A stretch of 64,000 nucleotides of DNA from Dyadobacter sp. CY261. GTDB lineage: Bacteria; Bacteroidota; Bacteroidia; Cytophagales; Spirosomataceae. The position numbers were made by a program, and so were the translations under genes. Location: NCBI RefSeq assembly GCF_021440085.1, contig NZ_JAKCPW010000008.1, positions 372,001 to 436,000 of the forward strand, given 5' to 3'. Within the stretch, counting starts at the first letter, position 1. The number at the start of each line of letters is the position of its first letter. Under the pieces are notes generated by a model, which saw only the letters and a program-made list of their open reading frames with translations, did no database searches and was not told the origin of the DNA. Below are positions 61,386-64,000 of this stretch, piece by piece.

Positions 61386-63662
61386 ATGAAAAAAATCCTT
61401 TCCTGCCTTTTTACCGTTATCCTCACTGCACAATTATCCTACGGGCAAGGCACCGGCAATCCCGTCGATTTTGTGAACACACTGATGGGCACGCAATCTA
61501 AATTCAGCCTGTCGGCCGGTAACACCTACCCAGCTATTGCCCTGCCCTGGGGGATGAACTTCTGGATGCCCCAAACCGGCAAAATGGGCGACGGATGGGC
61601 TTATATGTACGATGCAGAAAAGATCCGTGGTTTTAAGCAAACGCACCAGCCCAGCCCGTGGATCAACGATTACGGCCAGTTTGCGATCATGCCCATTACC
61701 GGTAAATTAAAGATCGACGAGGAAAGTCGCGCCAGCTGGTTCTCGCACAAATCCGAAACTGCCAAACCACATCATTACAAGGTATATCTGGCCGATTACG
61801 ACGTTACCACGGAGATCACACCTACCGAAAGGGCCGCTCAGTTCCGCATTACCTTTCCGCAAGCGGACACATCCTATGTTTTACTCGATGCATTCGACAG
61901 AGGTTCTTATGTAAAAGTCCTTCCGAAAGAGCGTAAGATCATTGGTTACACGACTAAAAACAGCGGTGGTGTGCCTGCGAATTTCAAGAACTATTTCGTA
62001 TTGATTTTTGATAAACCATTTATATTCTCTTCCGCATTCCACGGCAAAACACTCGCCAAGGACACGCTCGAACTCTCAGCTGCGCACGTAGGTGCCGTAG
62101 TTGGTTTCAAAACAAAAAGAGGCGAGCAGGTTGGAATCAAAGTAGCTTCATCGTTCATCAGCGCGGAGCAAGCGGAGCTGAACCTGCAACGTGAATTAGG
62201 TAACGACTCTTTCGACGCGACCAAAGCCAAAGGCGAACAAATCTGGAACCAAGAGCTTTCACGCATCAAAGTGGAAGGCGACAACATCGACCAGATCCGC
62301 ACATTCTACTCCTGCTTGTATCGCGTACTGCTATTCCCGCGGAAGTTCTATGAAATGGACAAAGCCAACAAAGTGGTGCATTACAGTCCGTACAATGGCG
62401 AAGTACGCCCCGGCTATATGTTCACTGATAATGGCTTCTGGGATACATTCCGCGCCGTGTTCCCGTTTTTCACGCTCATGTACCCGACCTTGAACTCCCA
62501 TATTATGGAGGGTTTGGCCAATGCGTACGACGAAAGTGGCTTCCTGCCTGAATGGGCTAGCCCTGGTCATCGCGATTGTATGATCGGTTCCAACTCGGCC
62601 TCGCTGATCGCCGATTCTTACATTAAAGGGATCCGCGGCTACGATATCAACAAATTGTATGAAGCGATCTTGAAAAATACCCAAAATGCAGGCCCGGTAA
62701 GTTCCGTAGGTCGTTTTGGACATGAGTATTACAATGAACTCGGTTATGTTCCTTATGATGTAAAAATCAATGAGAATGCGGCCCGTACGCTGGAATATGC
62801 CTATGCCGATTTTTGTATCGCGCAGTTAGCAAAAGACTTGAAAAAGCCACAGGCAGAAGTAGATCTGTATTTGAAAAGAAGCCAGAATTATAAAAACCTG
62901 TTCGATCCCGAAACTAAATGGATGCGCGGCAAGAACAAGGATGGCAAGTTTCAGACGCCGTTCAATCCGTTTAAATGGGGCGATGCATTTACAGAGGGTA
63001 ACAGCATTCACTACACCTGGTCGGTGTTCCAGGATGTGAAAGGGTTGATCAACCTGGTGGGTGGCCGCGAGGCATTTGTGCAGAAGCTGGATACTGTTTT
63101 TACATTGCCACCGGTATTCGACGACAGCTACTACGGCTTCCCGATCCATGAAATCCGCGAAATGCAGATCATGAACATGGGTAACTACGCACACGGTAAC
63201 CAACCGATCCAGCACATGATTTACCTGTACAACTACGCAGGCGCACCCGACAAAGCTCAATACTGGACGCGCCAGGTGATGAAGAGACTTTATCAGGCAA
63301 CGCCAGACGGCTATTGTGGTGACGAAGACAATGGACAAACCTCGGCATGGTACGTATTCTCATCGCTTGGTTTCTACCCGGTTACGCCAGGCACCACGCA
63401 ATACGTAATCGGTTCCCCATTGTTCAAAAAGGCCACGTTAACCATGGAAGACGGCAAGAAGTTCACCATCGAAGCACCTGCCAGCAGCGATACCAATCTG
63501 TACATTCAGGGCGCGAAACTGAATGGTAAGGCATACGACAAGACCTACCTTGAACATGCGGACATCCAGAAAGGCGGTTCTGTTCAGTTTGACCTGACTG
63601 GTAAGCCCTCGAAGAGCTGGGGTGTCAAGCCAGAAGCTGCACCGTTCTCGCTGACGAAGTAA
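61386..63662 (+). CDS. GH92 alpha-mannosidase family enzyme, secreted
   Basis: 758 residues from the ATG at 61386 (MKKILSCLFTVILTAQLSYG), which begins with a signal peptide. An in-frame ATG at 61107 would overlap hslU and hide the signal. GH92 features: VDFVNTLMGT, YPAIALPWGMNFWMPQT, a beta-sandwich N-domain to about 260, then the (alpha/alpha)6 domain with NGFWDTFRAVFP, LPEWASPGHRDCMIGSNSAS and the catalytic-site stretch GYCGDEDNGQTSAWYVFSSL. The family uses calcium and cleaves alpha-mannosides. It is not next to SusCD genes. A cytochrome c gene follows after 35 bases. Confidence 0.93.
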   Translation: MKKILSCLFTVILTAQLSYGQGTGNPVDFVNTLMGTQSKFSLSAGNTYPAIALPWGMNFWMPQTGKMGDGWAYMYDAEKIRGFKQTHQPSPWINDYGQFAIMPITGKLKIDEESRASWFSHKSETAKPHHYKVYLADYDVTTEITPTERAAQFRITFPQADTSYVLLDAFDRGSYVKVLPKERKIIGYTTKNSGGVPANFKNYFVLIFDKPFIFSSAFHGKTLAKDTLELSAAHVGAVVGFKTKRGEQVGIKVASSFISAEQAELNLQRELGNDSFDATKAKGEQIWNQELSRIKVEGDNIDQIRTFYSCLYRVLLFPRKFYEMDKANKVVHYSPYNGEVRPGYMFTDNGFWDTFRAVFPFFTLMYPTLNSHIMEGLANAYDESGFLPEWASPGHRDCMIGSNSASLIADSYIKGIRGYDINKLYEAILKNTQNAGPVSSVGRFGHEYYNELGYVPYDVKINENAARTLEYAYADFCIAQLAKDLKKPQAEVDLYLKRSQNYKNLFDPETKWMRGKNKDGKFQTPFNPFKWGDAFTEGNSIHYTWSVFQDVKGLINLVGGREAFVQKLDTVFTLPPVFDDSYYGFPIHEIREMQIMNMGNYAHGNQPIQHMIYLYNYAGAPDKAQYWTRQVMKRLYQATPDGYCGDEDNGQTSAWYVFSSLGFYPVTPGTTQYVIGSPLFKKATLTMEDGKKFTIEAPASSDTNLYIQGAKLNGKAYDKTYLEHADIQKGGSVQFDLTGKPSKSWGVKPEAAPFSLTK

Positions 63663-63697
63663 TACTAATGGCGCGAAGCCGACTCAAAATTTTCACC

Positions 63698-64000
63698 ATG
63701 AAACTATTACTAACATTCATCTCAGCCACTGTCTTCTGTGCTGCCATCTCGCCCGCCCAGGACGACGAACTTGCCAAAAGCATCCAGCGAGGTAAAATGG
63801 TTTATTCCGAAAACTGCATGAGCTGCCACATGGGCACGGGTGAGGGCATCACAGCTACCTTCCCGCCATTGGCGAAATCCGATTACCTGATGAAAACACC
63901 AGATAATGCGATTAAGGCGGTCAAATTCGGGCTGATGGGGAAAGTCACAGTAAACGGCGTTAGCTACGACAATATGATGCCCAACCCCGGGCTCAACAAC
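63698..64000 (+). CDS. c-type cytochrome, C-terminus cut by window edge
   Basis: 101 residues are visible from the ATG at 63698 (MKLLLTFISATVFCAAISPA). A signal peptide is followed by QRGKMVYSENCMSCHMGTGEG, with one CxxCH heme-binding site (CMSCH), and KAVKFGLMGKVTVNGVSYDNMM leads toward the expected axial Met. It fits a class I periplasmic cytochrome c with one heme. It may be co-transcribed with the GH92 gene; partners in electron transfer are outside the window. Confidence 0.88.
   Translation, partial: MKLLLTFISATVFCAAISPAQDDELAKSIQRGKMVYSENCMSCHMGTGEGITATFPPLAKSDYLMKTPDNAIKAVKFGLMGKVTVNGVSYDNMMPNPGLNN

Overview
The window looks like a chromosome segment of a Bacteroidota bacterium, most likely order Cytophagales (Dyadobacter/Spirosoma-like). 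The basis is the gene families: arrays of ~800-residue FtsX/MacB-type permeases, TonB-dependent receptors with carboxypeptidase-like N-terminal domains, a type IX secretion C-terminal sorting domain, GH92 and GH127 enzymes, DUF4331 proteins, and a promoter that fits the Bacteroidota TTTG-N19-TAnnTTTG pattern. The genus is an inference. There are no rRNA or tRNA genes and no CRISPR array.

1-23.7 kb is an exporter locus. Seven paralogous full-length permeases (the first cut by the window edge) lie in tandem on the minus strand, with a secreted protein of unknown function, one MacB/LolD-type ATPase and one HlyD-type periplasmic adaptor. A divergent NtrC-type sigma-54 regulator stands at its head. 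Junctions between permeases hold two intact VapBC modules and one decayed ParDE/RelE-like module. Palindromes of the form TGTCCG-N4-CGGACA upstream of the adaptor gene and of one permease suggest control by the regulator. A four-helix-bundle gene framed by purine-rich inverted arms separates adaptor and ATPase.

23.8-31 kb holds a GH127 arabinofuranosidase, an LEA14-like protein, a YciF-like ferritin-fold protein, an FMN-binding stress protein with a 15-bp minisatellite in its reading frame, a 2TM protein and a TonB receptor. 31-34.6 kb is a thiamin salvage operon (thiM-thiE-thiD-tenA) followed by a repeat element of four 84-bp units. 34.8-42 kb holds a HAD phosphatase, an NtrY-like kinase, a five-unit hairpin repeat block, a lipoprotein, an APC transporter, a PLC-like secreted protein and an ethanolamine permease. 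42-51 kb holds a TonB receptor, a TPR lipoprotein, two DUF4331 proteins and an orphan LytTR regulator. 51.5-64 kb holds NamZ, a radical SAM protein, an M42 peptidase, greA, fmt, a dead Y1 transposase with REP-like repeats, folA, an esterase, hslU, GH92 and the start of a cytochrome c.

The most unusual content is between the genes: several families of hairpin-forming repeats, many with a seven-base period (GACCATG / GACCGCC type, and purine GGAGGAA / GGATGGA type). They often run into the stop codons of neighbouring genes. One purine-type copy encloses the four-helix-bundle gene (the 23S-rRNA-intervening-sequence protein family), suggesting that the ORF-less copies may be non-autonomous relatives.
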